NCBI RefSeq assembly: GCF_000374865.1
Contig: NZ_KB895453.1
Coordinates: 371,728 to 435,727, forward strand
DNA from: Arthrobacter sp. 135MFCol5.1
Lineage (GTDB): Bacteria; Actinomycetota; Actinomycetes; Actinomycetales; Micrococcaceae
DNA length: 64,000 nt
Direction: 5' to 3'
Position numbers and translations under genes: made by a program. Shown here piece after piece: positions 15,151 to 24,171 of this stretch (positions are counted from its first letter, which is position 1; each line of letters starts with the position of its first letter). Under the pieces are notes generated by a model. That model was not told where the DNA came from. It worked only from the letters and a program-made list of their open reading frames with translations, and did no database searches.

Positions 15151-16560
15151 TCACCGGGCTTCGCCTGCGCCGGACACGCGGGCCGCTTCGCCGGCCGCCC
15201 TGGATTCAGCACCGCCTTCCAGCAGCAGGCGGTAGTCCTGGTCCTCCACGGTGTTGCTGTCGCGGCCCAGGGCAAGCCCCACGAGGGTTACGGCCGCTGC
15301 GACCGCAACGTAGATGGCCACCGGAATCCAGGTGCCAAACTGCGACAGCAGCACGGTGAACAACAAGGGGGCGATGGCGCCGCCGATGACGCCTGCGAAG
15401 GTGTAGGCCAGTGAACTGCCCGTGGACCGGAGCCGGGGTGAGAACTGCTCCACGATGAAGGCGGCCTGCGGCCCGTACATGAAGGAGTGCGCCGCCAGGC
15501 CCAGGACAATGCCCACGATCAGCATCGGCTCATTGTTGCCGCCAAGGACGCCAAAGAAGACAAAGGTCCACACGGCGCCGGCCGCTGCGCCCACGCCGTA
15601 GACCAGGCGCCGGTTGAAACGGTCCGAGACTGCGCCGGCCAGGGGAATCATGAACAGCTGGAAGGCCGAGCCCACCAGGACTGCGGTGAGCACCTGGTTG
15701 CGTTCGTAGCCGAGCGCCTGGATGCCGTAGGTGAGGGTGAAGACGGTGAACAGCGCGTACAGCACGTCCGGGCCCACCCGGCACAGGATGGCGGCAACGA
15801 GTGGCCGCAGTTCCGTACTGAACACTTCCCGGATGGGCGCGGCGGGCTGTTCTCCATGGGCTTCGATCGCCTTGAAGATGGGGGTGTCCTCCAGCTTGAG
15901 CCGGATCCACAGGCCGAAACCGACCAGCAGTGCGGAGACCAGGAACGCGATGCGCCACCCGAAGCTGATGAACTGCTGTTCGGTGAGCATCAGGGTCAGG
16001 ACCGCCAGCGCACCGTTGGCCAGCAGGTTCCCGGCGGGCGGACCCACCTGCGCGGCCGAGGCCCAGAAACCCCGCCGCTGCGGGTCGCCGTATTCGCTGG
16101 AGAGCAGCACTGCGCCGCCCCATTCACCGCCCACGCCCACGCCCTGGGCGAAGCGCAGGAGCACCAGGATGATCGGCGCGGCAATGCCAATGCTGTCGTA
16201 GCCAGGAAGGACGCCGATCAGCACCGTTGCCACGCCGATGATCATCAAAGTGGTGACCAGGACCTTCTTGCGTCCGATCCGGTCACCGAGCCGTCCGAAG
16301 ACCACACCGCCCACGGGCCGTGACACATAGCCGACCGCGTAGGTGGAGAAGGCGAGGATGGTGCCGGTCAGGGGATCGGAGGACGGAAAGAAAACGATGG
16401 GGAAAACGACAGCGGCCGCCGCGGAATAGACGGCAAAGTCATACCACTCCAGTGCCGTGCCGGTCAGGCTTGCCGCAAATGCCTTGACCAGGCCCTTTGG
16501 GCGGATTGGCGGGCCTGACTGGGGCGCTGCGCCCGCACCGGAAACCGGAGAATTGCTCAT
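15151..16560 (-). CDS. MFS transporter of the metabolite:H+ symporter type
   Basis: The 469-residue protein has 12 hydrophobic segments and the MHS-type markers ASLTGTALEWYDFAVYSAAA, GRLGDRIGRKKVL and RFAQGVGVGGEWGGA. Relatives import organic acids such as shikimate or citrate with protons. The ATG at 16560 follows GGAGG closely and is preferred over the longer frame. Its stop codon abuts that of gntR (TGATCA). A shared operator suggests it imports the compound processed by the nitrilase. Confidence 0.9.
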   Translation of the reverse strand: MSNSPVSGAGAAPQSGPPIRPKGLVKAFAASLTGTALEWYDFAVYSAAAAVVFPIVFFPSSDPLTGTILAFSTYAVGYVSRPVGGVVFGRLGDRIGRKKVLVTTLMIIGVATVLIGVLPGYDSIGIAAPIILVLLRFAQGVGVGGEWGGAVLLSSEYGDPQRRGFWASAAQVGPPAGNLLANGALAVLTLMLTEQQFISFGWRIAFLVSALLVGFGLWIRLKLEDTPIFKAIEAHGEQPAAPIREVFSTELRPLVAAILCRVGPDVLYALFTVFTLTYGIQALGYERNQVLTAVLVGSAFQLFMIPLAGAVSDRFNRRLVYGVGAAAGAVWTFVFFGVLGGNNEPMLIVGIVLGLAAHSFMYGPQAAFIVEQFSPRLRSTGSSLAYTFAGVIGGAIAPLLFTVLLSQFGTWIPVAIYVAVAAAVTLVGLALGRDSNTVEDQDYRLLLEGGAESRAAGEAARVSGAGEAR

Positions 16561-16610
16561 TGTGTCCTCCACAGTGGATTTTGAGGTGACGCCTGTCACG
16601 CTGGCGTTAA

Positions 16611-16640
16611 ATGTATACATTACGCATACTGGATGTACAT
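16611..16640. promoter_or_regulatory. Pair of GntR operator palindromes between the MFS and DUF2848 genes
   Basis: ATGTATACAT (16611-16620) and ATGTACAT (16633-16640) are perfect palindromes 22 bases apart, about two helical turns. The first matches the site in the gntR promoter. The position between divergent genes suggests control of both by the nearby GntR protein. Confidence 0.65.
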
Positions 16641-16718
16641 TGGCGACTGTTTCCGGTTTCCGGTTTGTTAATTTTCCCGCGGTGCACCGGCTCCGCGGCC
16701 TTCGAAAAGGACGGCACC

Positions 16719-17405
16719 ATGACGGCTCTCAGCTTTGAACTTCCCGACGGCAGCATCAAGAACGTGCAGGTCCGGCACCTCCTCAACGCCGGCTACGCGG
16801 GGCGTGAGCAGGATGAGGTGCAGGCCCACATCGCAGAACTTGCTGAGCTCGGGGTCCCCGGCCCCACCACCACTCCGGCCATGTACCCCGTCTCGCCCTA
16901 CCTCGCGCAGCAGGTATCCGAGGTCCGCGTCCAGCATGGACGCACGTCCGGTGAGGCGGAATGGGCGCTGGTCATCACCGACGACGGCGTCCTGCTCACC
17001 GTCGCCTGCGATCACACGGACCGTGAGCTCGAAGTGCATGGTGTGGCGTGGAGCAAGAATGCCAGCCCTGACGTCCTTGGCCGCAAGGCGTGGCGGCTTG
17101 ACGATGTGCGGGACCACCTGGACCGCATCACGCTGCGCGGCTGGGTAGGGGAGGGGGAGACCCCGGACACCCTCATCCAGGACAGTTCCCTCGAGGCCCT
17201 GCTGACCCCGGACTACTGGCTGGAGGTGCTGGCCGCGCGCGGGCTCAACCAGCCGGGCACCGTGCTGATTTCCGGCACCGTGGCGATGACGGGCGGCGTC
17301 AACCAGTTCGCCCGCAGCTGGAAGGTGGAGATGGCGGATCCGGAGACGGGAGAATCGCTGGACGTCCAGTACGTCGTGGAGCAAATGCCGCAGCCCATCG
17401 GCTAA
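16719..17405 (+). CDS. DUF2848 family protein
   Basis: The 228-residue product matches DUF2848 along its length, with AELGVPGPTTTPAMYPVSPY, TVACDHTDRELE, LGRKAWRLDDVRDHLDRITL and a late ISGTVAMTGGVNQ segment. The fold resembles FAA-hydrolase-like beta-rich enzymes, but no activity is established. The ATG at 16719 has AAAGGA seven bases upstream. It is divergent from the MFS gene and shares the GntR palindromes, so it likely acts on the imported compound or its product. Confidence 0.85.
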   Translation: MTALSFELPDGSIKNVQVRHLLNAGYAGREQDEVQAHIAELAELGVPGPTTTPAMYPVSPYLAQQVSEVRVQHGRTSGEAEWALVITDDGVLLTVACDHTDRELEVHGVAWSKNASPDVLGRKAWRLDDVRDHLDRITLRGWVGEGETPDTLIQDSSLEALLTPDYWLEVLAARGLNQPGTVLISGTVAMTGGVNQFARSWKVEMADPETGESLDVQYVVEQMPQPIG

Positions 17406-17431
17406 GCGCTGCACCGGGGCAATAACGGCAT

Positions 17432-17469
17432 AAAAAAGGTTCCGCCGCCCCACCAGGGGCGGCGGAACC
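17432..17469 (-). terminator. Terminator between DUF2848 and DUF2630 genes
   Basis: GGTTCCGCCGCCCC (17438-17451) and its exact complement (17456-17469) form a 14-bp stem with a four-base loop. Six A at 17432-17437 give the T-run for minus-strand transcripts. It may also stop the plus-strand DUF2848 transcript. Confidence 0.85.
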
Positions 17470-17485
17470 CTTCCGCGCCGCGAAG

Positions 17486-17722
17486 CTACTGCCTGTAGCC
17501 CTCCACTTCACTGACGGGACGGGCCTGGGCCTCGTTGGGGTTTTCCCCGGATTCCTTCTTGGCCCGCCTTTGTCGCAACAGGTCCCAGTATTGGTCCAGG
17601 CTTTCCTCCACGTACTTCAGGCGCGCCTGGTCCGGGGCCTGGCCTCCGGTAGACCCTTCGCGCAGCGCATGCTCCTCTTCCACGAGGGCCTGGATGTGCG
17701 TCAAAATATCCTGATCATTCAT
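17486..17722 (-). CDS. DUF2630 family protein
   Basis: The 78-residue protein has the DUF2630 pattern: DILTHIQALVEEEHALRE, then LKYVEESLDQYWDLLRQRRA. It is a small helical, charged actinobacterial protein of unknown function. The ATG at 17722 follows GAGGGGAAG. It is followed by a strong terminator and is monocistronic. Nothing nearby suggests a role. Confidence 0.88.
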   Translation of the reverse strand: MNDQDILTHIQALVEEEHALREGSTGGQAPDQARLKYVEESLDQYWDLLRQRRAKKESGENPNEAQARPVSEVEGYRQ

Positions 17723-17808
17723 TGGGCTTCCCCTCACTCCGGTCCGGTCACCTTCAGCCTACGTAGCTGGTGCTGAAGCCACCAGTCCCGCGCTGTACCA
17801 TCGATTTC

Positions 17809-18207
17809 ATGTCCACTGCGCTCGATATGGCAGGTCCCATCCTGGAAGTACTGACCTGGTTGTGCCTGCCCGCCGGGCTGGGACTGCTGTTCTACACCGG
17901 GTTCCTCCGCCGCTTCATCCACCCGTGGGACGTGGCAGAAGCCGTGGTGTATTCGGACTCCACCGGCGTAGGGTTCCGCTGGTACGACCGGAAGCACCAG
18001 GTGCACAACGCCCCCATGTCCCCGTACGACATCAGGGACATGGCCGTGGGGGACACGTTGCCGATCTACTACCACCCCAAACGCCCAACCCAGTGGCAGT
18101 CCACCGTACCGGAAGAGGCGGGCAGGACGGCGTCAGTCCTGGGCCGCTGCCTGACGGCCATCGGCACCGTGGCCCTGTTGGGCGGCTTCGTCCTGCCGAT
18201 GTTCTAG
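17809..18207 (+). CDS. Hypothetical membrane protein, DUF3592-like
   Basis: The 132-residue protein has hydrophobic segments near residues 6-32 and 113-131 around a soluble middle with VVYSDSTGVGFRWYDRKHQV and GDTLPIYYHPKRP. The middle recalls DUF3592 domains (a beta domain ending in a YxP motif), but the match is weak. There is no Shine-Dalgarno sequence; TACCAT ends eight bases before the ATG, which suggests a leaderless transcript. The gene is divergent from DUF2630. Confidence 0.65.
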   Translation: MSTALDMAGPILEVLTWLCLPAGLGLLFYTGFLRRFIHPWDVAEAVVYSDSTGVGFRWYDRKHQVHNAPMSPYDIRDMAVGDTLPIYYHPKRPTQWQSTVPEEAGRTASVLGRCLTAIGTVALLGGFVLPMF

Positions 18208-18216
18208 CTTCGGCTG

Positions 18217-18549
18217 CTAACCTGTCACCACCACCACAACGCCGAGGGCGCCCAGGACCACGCCCGCGAAGGCGGTCCAGAGCACAGCCGAAAGGTCCGC
18301 TTCGATGCTCTCCCCGGCCAGGCCGTGGGACCTCGCCCGGTAGCGGCGGCGCTGGGTGAGGTAGATGGCCAAGGCGGCGGCTCCGGACACCGCCGGGAGC
18401 ATCAGGATGGGCGGCCCGTACGTGGGAAGCCAGCGAAGGAAGAAGGCGCTCGCCGTCACCAGCGCCAACATGGTCCGGCCCCAGGCCAGCGCCGTCCGTT
18501 CGGGTTGGAGACCCGGATCACCGTGCGGCCGGGGTGCGCCGGATGCCAT
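18217..18549 (-). CDS. DUF202 family small membrane protein (second of pair)
   Basis: The 110-residue protein starts MASGAPRPHGDPGLQPERTA, then LAWGRTMLALVTASAFFLRW, the DUF202 signature, and has three predicted membrane segments. Its ATG overlaps the stop of the upstream DUF202 gene by one base (TGATG), so the two are translationally coupled and probably form a heteromer. The long open frame upstream is a reading-frame shadow. Function is unknown; the family includes YidH-like inner-membrane proteins. Confidence 0.85.
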   Translation of the reverse strand: MASGAPRPHGDPGLQPERTALAWGRTMLALVTASAFFLRWLPTYGPPILMLPAVSGAAALAIYLTQRRRYRARSHGLAGESIEADLSAVLWTAFAGVVLGALGVVVVVTG

Positions 18550-18953
18550 CAGCGCAGAAGGACAAAAACGAGGACGACGGCGGCCGTCAGCGCGCCTGCC
18601 CCGGCCAGCAGGGGGACGAAGAAAGGCAGCGGAAGCGGTGCTTTGTTGCGCATGCTGCGCTCCACGCGAAGCCACCGCATGGCAGCGCCGCCGCTGAGCA
18701 TCATGCCCATGAGAAGGAGGATGATGGCCAGGCCTTTGCGGACCGGTTCGATGAAAAGGCCTGAGGTAAAGGCTTCGAGGGCAATGCCACCGGCGAGCAG
18801 CGCAAGGGAGGTGCGGATCCATGCGAGGAAGGTGCGTTCGTTCGCGAGGGTGAACCGCGGATCCGGTTCCTCGCCGCCCGGCAACAGGCGTTCGGCGAGC
18901 CGTCCGCGCGGCGGCGGGGCTGCGGTCCCGGGCGGATGCTCACTGTTGGTCAC
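18549..18953 (-). CDS. YidH-like DUF202 family membrane protein (first of pair)
   Basis: The 134-residue protein has a Pro-rich cytoplasmic start, then DPRFTLANERTFLAWIRTSL, the DUF202 motif, and three hydrophobic segments. It precedes and overlaps the second DUF202 gene. Twin DUF202 genes of this sort are common in Actinobacteria and their role is unknown. A 39-base gap separates it from the L-2-hydroxyglutarate oxidase gene on the same strand, so one operon is possible. Confidence 0.87.
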   Translation of the reverse strand: MTNSEHPPGTAAPPPRGRLAERLLPGGEEPDPRFTLANERTFLAWIRTSLALLAGGIALEAFTSGLFIEPVRKGLAIILLLMGMMLSGGAAMRWLRVERSMRNKAPLPLPFFVPLLAGAGALTAAVVLVFVLLR

Positions 18954-18992
18954 GGGCCCAGTGTAGCCGCGCCGTCAAAGCACGGACTCCGG

Positions 18993-20195
18993 TCAGGCCG
19001 CCCGGCGGAGTGCCGCCTTGCCGGCCAGATGCTCACCGATGGGGAGCGCGGCAGTGGCTGCGGGGGACGGGGCGTTCAATACGTGGAGCATCCGGTCGGT
19101 CCCTGCCAGCAGGAAATCGTGGAGGAGCGTGCCGTCCCGGCGTACCGCCTGCGCCCTGATGCCTGCCTCGCGGGGCAGCAGGTCGCCTTTGGCCAGGCCA
19201 GGCGCGTATTTTCGGCATTCCTGCAGGTAGCTTCCCTTGAACAGGGAGTTCCGGACCTCCCGCACGGCGGTGGCGGCATTGGACCTCGCCACGTGCCACA
19301 ACCCCGGAAAGCGCAGGTAGCGGGCCACGTCCTTCGGATGGACCGAGAACTTGGCGTACCCCTCCCGGGACAGGCCCAGCACCGCGTTGGGTCCTACGGT
19401 GATGCCGCCGTCGATGGTGGGCGTCAGGTGCACGCCCAGGAAGGGCAAGTCCGGGTCGGGCACCGGGTAGATCAAGTGTTTGACGTAGTCCGATTTTGCG
19501 GCCGGCAGCTCAAAATACTCGCCGCGGAAGGGAACGATTTGGACGTCGATTTTCATACCCGCCAATTCGGCGAGCCGGTCCGACTGCAGCCCGGCGCAGG
19601 CCACCAGGCGGCGGCAGGCGTAGACGTCCCCGTCGGTCCCAACCTCCACGTGGCCGGCGTGTTCCACGATGGAGGTGACCCGGGCTCCGGTGTAGACGCG
19701 TCCGCCGGCGGCCGTGATGAGTTCGGCCAGCTTGCGCGCCACCTCCGGGTAGTCAACGATGCCGGTGCTTGGGATGAACAGGGCCCCCAGCCCAGCAACA
19801 TTGGGTTCGCGCCGGTTGAGCTCGGCCCCGTCGATCCGCTCGCAGTCCAGGCCGTGGATGGCGGCACGCTCCTCAAGCCGGTCCAGCCGTTCCCGTTCCA
19901 CCGCCGAGGTTGCCACCAGAAGTTTGCCCGGCTCGGCATACCTGATGCCGTGGTCGCGGCAGAAATCCTTGGTCTGGCGGGCTCCGGCCTTGCAGAATTG
20001 GGCCTTGAGGCTGTCCGGGGCGTAGTAGATGCCGGAGTGGATGACGCCGCTGTTGTGCCCCGTCTGGTGCGAAGCCAGCACAGGGGCCGCCTCCAGCAGG
20101 ACCAATGATGCGTCGGGCTCTTTCCGCAGGAGGTGGTAGGCGGTGGCAAGGCCCACGATTCCGCCACCAATGATGCAGTAGTCCGTCCGTTCCAC
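18993..20195 (-). CDS. lhgO: L-2-hydroxyglutarate oxidase
   Basis: The 400-residue FAD enzyme oxidises L-2-hydroxyglutarate to 2-oxoglutarate. It begins with the dinucleotide motif CIIGGGIVGLATAYHLL and has the LhgO-type GHNSGVIHSGIYYAPDSLKA and later VPFRGEYFEL and PDPDLPFLGVHLTP segments. Length and order match the family. It lies between the DUF202 pair and a YnfA-like gene. It probably repairs an off-target product or links to glutarate and lysine breakdown, but no such genes are in the window. Confidence 0.93.
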   Translation of the reverse strand: MERTDYCIIGGGIVGLATAYHLLRKEPDASLVLLEAAPVLASHQTGHNSGVIHSGIYYAPDSLKAQFCKAGARQTKDFCRDHGIRYAEPGKLLVATSAVERERLDRLEERAAIHGLDCERIDGAELNRREPNVAGLGALFIPSTGIVDYPEVARKLAELITAAGGRVYTGARVTSIVEHAGHVEVGTDGDVYACRRLVACAGLQSDRLAELAGMKIDVQIVPFRGEYFELPAAKSDYVKHLIYPVPDPDLPFLGVHLTPTIDGGITVGPNAVLGLSREGYAKFSVHPKDVARYLRFPGLWHVARSNAATAVREVRNSLFKGSYLQECRKYAPGLAKGDLLPREAGIRAQAVRRDGTLLHDFLLAGTDRMLHVLNAPSPAATAALPIGEHLAGKAALRRAA

Positions 20196-20235
20196 GGCTC
20201 TCCGCCTTTCGTCGTGGCTAGAGTCTAGCTACCCG

Positions 20236-20595
20236 TCACGCTCCGCTCCGCGGCGCGAACATGATCAGTGCTACGCCCAGCAGGCACACCACGGACCCCG
20301 CAATGTCCCACCGGTCAGGACGGAAACCGTCGAACGCCATGCCCCAGGCCAGGGAACCGGCCACGAACACTCCGCCGTACGCCGCCAGGATCCGGCCGAA
20401 GTGCGCGTCGGGCTGGAGGGTGGCCACAAAGCCGTAGGCGCCCAGGGCGATCACGCCCAGTCCGGCCCACCACCAGTCCCTGCCCTCGCGGACGGACTGC
20501 CAGACCAGCCATGCGCCCCCGATTTCGGCTGCGGCGGCGAGGACGAACAGCACAATCGTCTTGAAGACACTGACGGTTCCTTCAGGAATATCCAC
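20236..20595 (-). CDS. YnfA/UPF0060 family membrane protein
   Basis: The 119-residue product has four membrane segments and the YnfA markers [37 protein letters not shown] and [20 protein letters not shown]. The family is a relative of small multidrug-resistance transporters. No ATG is available near the family start, so the GTG at 20595 is used; no strong Shine-Dalgarno sequence is seen. It is divergent from the LLM oxidoreductase gene. Confidence 0.85.
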   Translation of the reverse strand: MDIPEGTVSVFKTIVLFVLAAAAEIGGAWLVWQSVREGRDWWWAGLGVIALGAYGFVATLQPDAHFGRILAAYGGVFVAGSLAWGMAFDGFRPDRWDIAGSVVCLLGVALIMFAPRSGA

Positions 20596-20650
20596 GCAGC
20601 CATCATGCCAGCCGGGAATTCGGCAGGCTGCCGCGCGGTTGGGGGAAAGT

Positions 20651-21679
20651 ATGGAGCGCATCGGATTTCTTTCCTTCGGCCACTGGGGTCCCGGACAGGG
20701 TTCCCGTACCCGGACAGCGGCCGACGCCCTGCTCCAGGGGATTGATCTTGCGGTAGCCGCCGAAGAACTCGGAGTTGACGGCGCATTTTTCCGTGTCCAT
20801 CACTTCGCCCGCCAGCAGGCCTCCCCGTTCCCACTTCTTTCTGCCATTGCCGCGCGCACCAGCAAGCTGGAAATCGGCACAGGCGTTATTGACATGCGCT
20901 ACGAGAATCCGCTGTACATGGCGGAGGAAGCGGCTGCGGCAGACCTGATCAGTGGCGGCAGGCTGCAGCTGGGAATCAGCCGCGGCTCACCCGAACCTGC
21001 CCGGAACGGCGCTTCGGCTTTCGGATACCGGCCGGAGCCCGGGGAGACCGACGCGGACATGGCCCGGCGCCATACGGCGGCTTTCCGCCAGGCCATCACG
21101 GGTGCGGGCGTGGCCCAGGCAGACCCCCGGTACGCCGGCGGTGCCACCGGACTCCTGCCCGTCCAGCCCCAGTCGCCCGGTTTGGCGGACCGGATCTGGT
21201 GGGGCGCAGGCAGCCGGAAGACCGCGGTGTGGGCTGCTGAACTCGGCATGAACCTGATGAGCTCCACCCTGCTCACGGAGGACACCGGCGTTCCGTTCCA
21301 TGAACTCCAGGCTGAACAGATCCAGCTGTTCAGGGAGGCGTGGGCCGCGGCAGGACACACACGCCCTCCACGGGTGTCGGTCAGCCGCAGCGTCCTTCCC
21401 ATCGTGGATGACGAGGACAGCTACTACTTTGCGGGCAGCGCGCTCCGCGACGGCCGCGACCAGGTGGGCGTGATTGACGGCTTCACCGCAAGGTTCGGCA
21501 AGAGCTATGTTGGCGCACCTGACCTCTTGGCGGAGCAGCTGGCGGCAGACACGGCAGTGCAGGCGGCCGATACGCTGCTGCTGACCGTCCCCAACCAGCT
21601 GGGCGTGGAGTACAACTCCAAGCTCCTGGGCACCATCGTGGAACACGTTGCGCCGGCCCTGGGATGGCGCCGCCGCTGA
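20651..21679 (+). CDS. LLM class flavin-dependent oxidoreductase
   Basis: The 342-residue protein is a luciferase-like monooxygenase, with [15 protein letters not shown] at the start, [20 protein letters not shown], and [20 protein letters not shown] followed by [20 protein letters not shown]. It should use FMNH2 or F420, but which cofactor cannot be told here. GGGGGA lies five bases before the ATG, which fixes the start well inside the longer frame. It is monocistronic. Confidence 0.9.
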   Translation: MERIGFLSFGHWGPGQGSRTRTAADALLQGIDLAVAAEELGVDGAFFRVHHFARQQASPFPLLSAIAARTSKLEIGTGVIDMRYENPLYMAEEAAAADLISGGRLQLGISRGSPEPARNGASAFGYRPEPGETDADMARRHTAAFRQAITGAGVAQADPRYAGGATGLLPVQPQSPGLADRIWWGAGSRKTAVWAAELGMNLMSSTLLTEDTGVPFHELQAEQIQLFREAWAAAGHTRPPRVSVSRSVLPIVDDEDSYYFAGSALRDGRDQVGVIDGFTARFGKSYVGAPDLLAEQLAADTAVQAADTLLLTVPNQLGVEYNSKLLGTIVEHVAPALGWRRR

Positions 21680-21792
21680 CGCCGGGGAACTTTCCGTGAG
21701 ACCTAACCGTTACTCTTGAAGAGCGTGGTGGGGGCTTCGCGCCCCTACTACTGTGTGACTGCGGAACGGTCATATGACGGAGAGAGAGAAAT

Positions 21793-21825
21793 ATGGCTCA
21801 CACCGCCTTAGGCTTGATCGCATGA
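21793..21825 (+). CDS. Candidate ten-codon leader ORF overlapping the reductase start
   Basis: ATG at 21793 is preceded by GGAGAGAG and encodes MAHTALGLIA. Its TGA (21823-21825) overlaps the ATG at 21822 of the reductase as ATGA. This is a typical translational-coupling geometry. It might instead be a chance frame, with the reductase starting at the ATG at 21774. Confidence 0.35.
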   Translation: MAHTALGLIA

Positions 21826-22919
21826 TCCGGCTACGACAGCTGGCCCAAGCGGCTTCTGTGCTGACCACGCCTCTGGCGCCAGAGGACATTCTGTCCCTGT
21901 TCAACCCTGTCTACTCGGCCCGGCAGCTTCGGGGCGTCGTGACCCGCGTGGTCCAGGAGACGGCCCAGTCGGCCACGATCTTCTTCCGTCCCGGGCGCGG
22001 CTGGAAGGCGCACCTTGCCGGGCAGTGGGCGCGCATCGGCGTCGAACTCGACGGCGTACGCCACTGGCGCTCCTACTCCCTCAGCGCCCCGGCGGGCAAG
22101 GACCCCGCCATCACCGTCACCGATGTCGGAGCTGTTTCCGGCACATTGGTGCGCACCACCAAGCCGGGCGACGTCTTGTTCCTTGCCCCGCCGCAGGGTG
22201 ATTTTGTTCTTCCTGAGCACCCCAGGCCCCTGCTCATGGTCACGGCCGGCAGTGGCATCACCCCGGTGATGTCCATGATCCGCACCCTTGTCCCGCGGCG
22301 GCCTGATGCCGACGTCGTCCTGGTCCATTCCGCCCGCACCCCGGGTGACAGCCTCTTCCGCGAGGAACTGGCCGAGTTGGCGGACCAGTTTCCGAATTTC
22401 CGGCTGGCGCACTGGTACACGGGCGAACAGGGCCGGATGGACTTCTCCAGCACCCGGGAGCTGGACGAGATCTGTCCCGACTGGAAGGAACGGTCAGCCT
22501 ACGCCTGCGGCCCGGACAGCTTCCTGGACGACGCCGAAGCGCTGTGGAAGCGGGCAGCCCTGACCACCGGCGCGCCCGGGACCGACGTCGCAGTGGCCGG
22601 AGACGCCGGCAACCTGATGATCGAACGCTTCAACACCACCTTCAACGCCGGTGTAGGCCACGACGGCGGCCTGGTCACCTTTGAGGCCTCCGACCGGGAG
22701 GTGGAGGCCGACGGCGACACCCCCATCCTGGACATCGGCGAGGACGCCGGGGTCCTGATGCCCAGTGGCTGCCGGATGGGTATCTGCCACAGCTGCCTCA
22801 CCCCGCTCCTGGCTGGCCAGGTCCGCGACCTCCGCACCGGGGAAGTCCATGGCGAACCCGGCGAACTTATCCAAACGTGTGTCTCGGCAGCCGCCGGACC
22901 CGTCAACCTCGAAATCTGA
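21822..22919 (+). CDS. Ferredoxin reductase of a stearoyl-CoA desaturase system (FAD/NAD and 2Fe-2S)
   Basis: The protein (366 residues from the ATG at 21822, 382 codons including stop from 21774) passes electrons from NAD(P)H to the desaturase encoded next. It has an FAD-binding RHWRSYSLSAPAG, an NAD-binding VTAGSGITPVMSMIRTL, and a C-terminal plant-type 2Fe-2S domain with PSGCRMGICHSC and a final TCVSAAAG. The stop is followed after 13 bases by the desaturase ATG, whose GAGGAG overlaps the stop. The start is uncertain; the 21774 ATG lacks a convincing ribosome site. Confidence 0.9.
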   Translation: MIRLRQLAQAASVLTTPLAPEDILSLFNPVYSARQLRGVVTRVVQETAQSATIFFRPGRGWKAHLAGQWARIGVELDGVRHWRSYSLSAPAGKDPAITVTDVGAVSGTLVRTTKPGDVLFLAPPQGDFVLPEHPRPLLMVTAGSGITPVMSMIRTLVPRRPDADVVLVHSARTPGDSLFREELAELADQFPNFRLAHWYTGEQGRMDFSSTRELDEICPDWKERSAYACGPDSFLDDAEALWKRAALTTGAPGTDVAVAGDAGNLMIERFNTTFNAGVGHDGGLVTFEASDREVEADGDTPILDIGEDAGVLMPSGCRMGICHSCLTPLLAGQVRDLRTGEVHGEPGELIQTCVSAAAGPVNLEI

Positions 22920-22932
22920 GGAGCACCACGGT

Positions 22933-24102
22933 ATGTCAGTAATCTCACCCGCCAAGGCCACGGCCACGGGAAGCTCAAGAACGCGCCCCGGCAAGCTCGC
23001 AGAATCCGGCAGCCCCACGGTCCGGCCCCCGGCGGCAGCGCACCTCAGCGACGAACAAGTGGCGGAGCTCGGCCGTGAGCTCGACGCCATCCGGGACGAA
23101 ATCCTGGGAAAGCGCGGTGCGGAAGACGCCGCTTACATCCGCCGCATGATCAAGATCCAGCGCGGGCTTGAAATCTCCGGCCGGGCCGCCCTGCTGGTCA
23201 GCAAGAACAAAGCAGCCTGGGTTACCGGCACCACGCTCCTGAGCCTGGCCAAGATCCTGGAAAACATGGAGCTCGGCCACAACATCCTGCACGGACAGTG
23301 GGACTGGATGCGGGATCCGGATATCCACTCCACCACGTGGGAGTGGGACTTCGTTACCCCGTCGCGCTCCTGGCAGCACACGCACAACGACCTCCACCAC
23401 CGCTGGACCAACGTGGTGGGCAAGGACAACGACGTCGGATACAACCTCCTCCGGATGGATGAGAACCAGCCGTGGAAGCCCATCAACCTGGCCAACCCGC
23501 TGTTCAATGCGATCCTTGCGCCGGTGTTCGAGTGGGGGATCGCCGTCTACGATCTCGAGCTGACCGAATACAAGGAAGGCACCAAGTCCAAAGAGGCCCT
23601 GCTCAAGGACCTCAAGGCCCTCGGCCGCAAGGTGATCACCCAATTCACCAAGGACTACGCTGCCACCCCTGCGCTCGCGATGATCACCGGCTCCGCCAAG
23701 CAGGCCCTGTTCGGCACGATCGCCGCGAACGCCATCCGCAACGTGTGGGCCCACGCCGTCATCTTCTGCGGCCACTTCCCGGAAGGCACCGACACCTTCA
23801 CCGAAGAAATGGTGGAGGGTGAAACCCGGGGCGACTGGTACGTTCGCCAGATGATCGGCTCCGCCAACATTTCGGGGTCCCGGTTCATGCACCTCATGAC
23901 CGGCAACCTGTCGCACCAGATCGAGCACCACCTCTTTCCGGACCTGCCCTCCAACCGGTACGCGGAGGTGGCCCCCAGGGTCCGCGAGATCTGCCAGCGC
24001 TATGGCCTGAAATACACCACCGGTCCGCTGCTCAAGCAGGTGGGTTCGTCTTGGGCGAAGGTGTTCAAGCTGGCGCTGCCCGGCAAGGCTGCCCGGGCCT
24101 AG
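22933..24102 (+). CDS. Membrane fatty acid desaturase (acyl-CoA delta-9 type)
   Basis: The 389-residue enzyme introduces a double bond into fatty acyl chains at the membrane. It has the three histidine boxes of the family: HNILHG (116-121), HTHNDLHHRW (149-158) and HQIEHHLFP (328-336). The N-terminal 35 residues are Ser/Pro-rich and probably disordered. It forms an operon with the upstream ferredoxin reductase and ends at a bidirectional terminator. The pair probably tunes membrane fluidity, for example in the cold. Confidence 0.93.
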   Translation: MSVISPAKATATGSSRTRPGKLAESGSPTVRPPAAAHLSDEQVAELGRELDAIRDEILGKRGAEDAAYIRRMIKIQRGLEISGRAALLVSKNKAAWVTGTTLLSLAKILENMELGHNILHGQWDWMRDPDIHSTTWEWDFVTPSRSWQHTHNDLHHRWTNVVGKDNDVGYNLLRMDENQPWKPINLANPLFNAILAPVFEWGIAVYDLELTEYKEGTKSKEALLKDLKALGRKVITQFTKDYAATPALAMITGSAKQALFGTIAANAIRNVWAHAVIFCGHFPEGTDTFTEEMVEGETRGDWYVRQMIGSANISGSRFMHLMTGNLSHQIEHHLFPDLPSNRYAEVAPRVREICQRYGLKYTTGPLLKQVGSSWAKVFKLALPGKAARA

Positions 24103-24123
24103 GAACCACACACGACGCAAAAA

Positions 24124-24155
24124 GTGACCCTGCCGGCGAAATCCGGCGGGGTCAC
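24124..24155. terminator. Bidirectional terminator between desaturase and CDF genes
   Basis: GTGACCCTGCCGG (24124-24136) pairs with CCGGCGGGGTCAC (24143-24155) with one wobble and a six-base loop. An A-rich tract lies just upstream. It sits between convergent stops and probably serves both transcripts. Confidence 0.8.
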
Positions 24156-24171
24156 TTCCTGCGTTTGGGCC

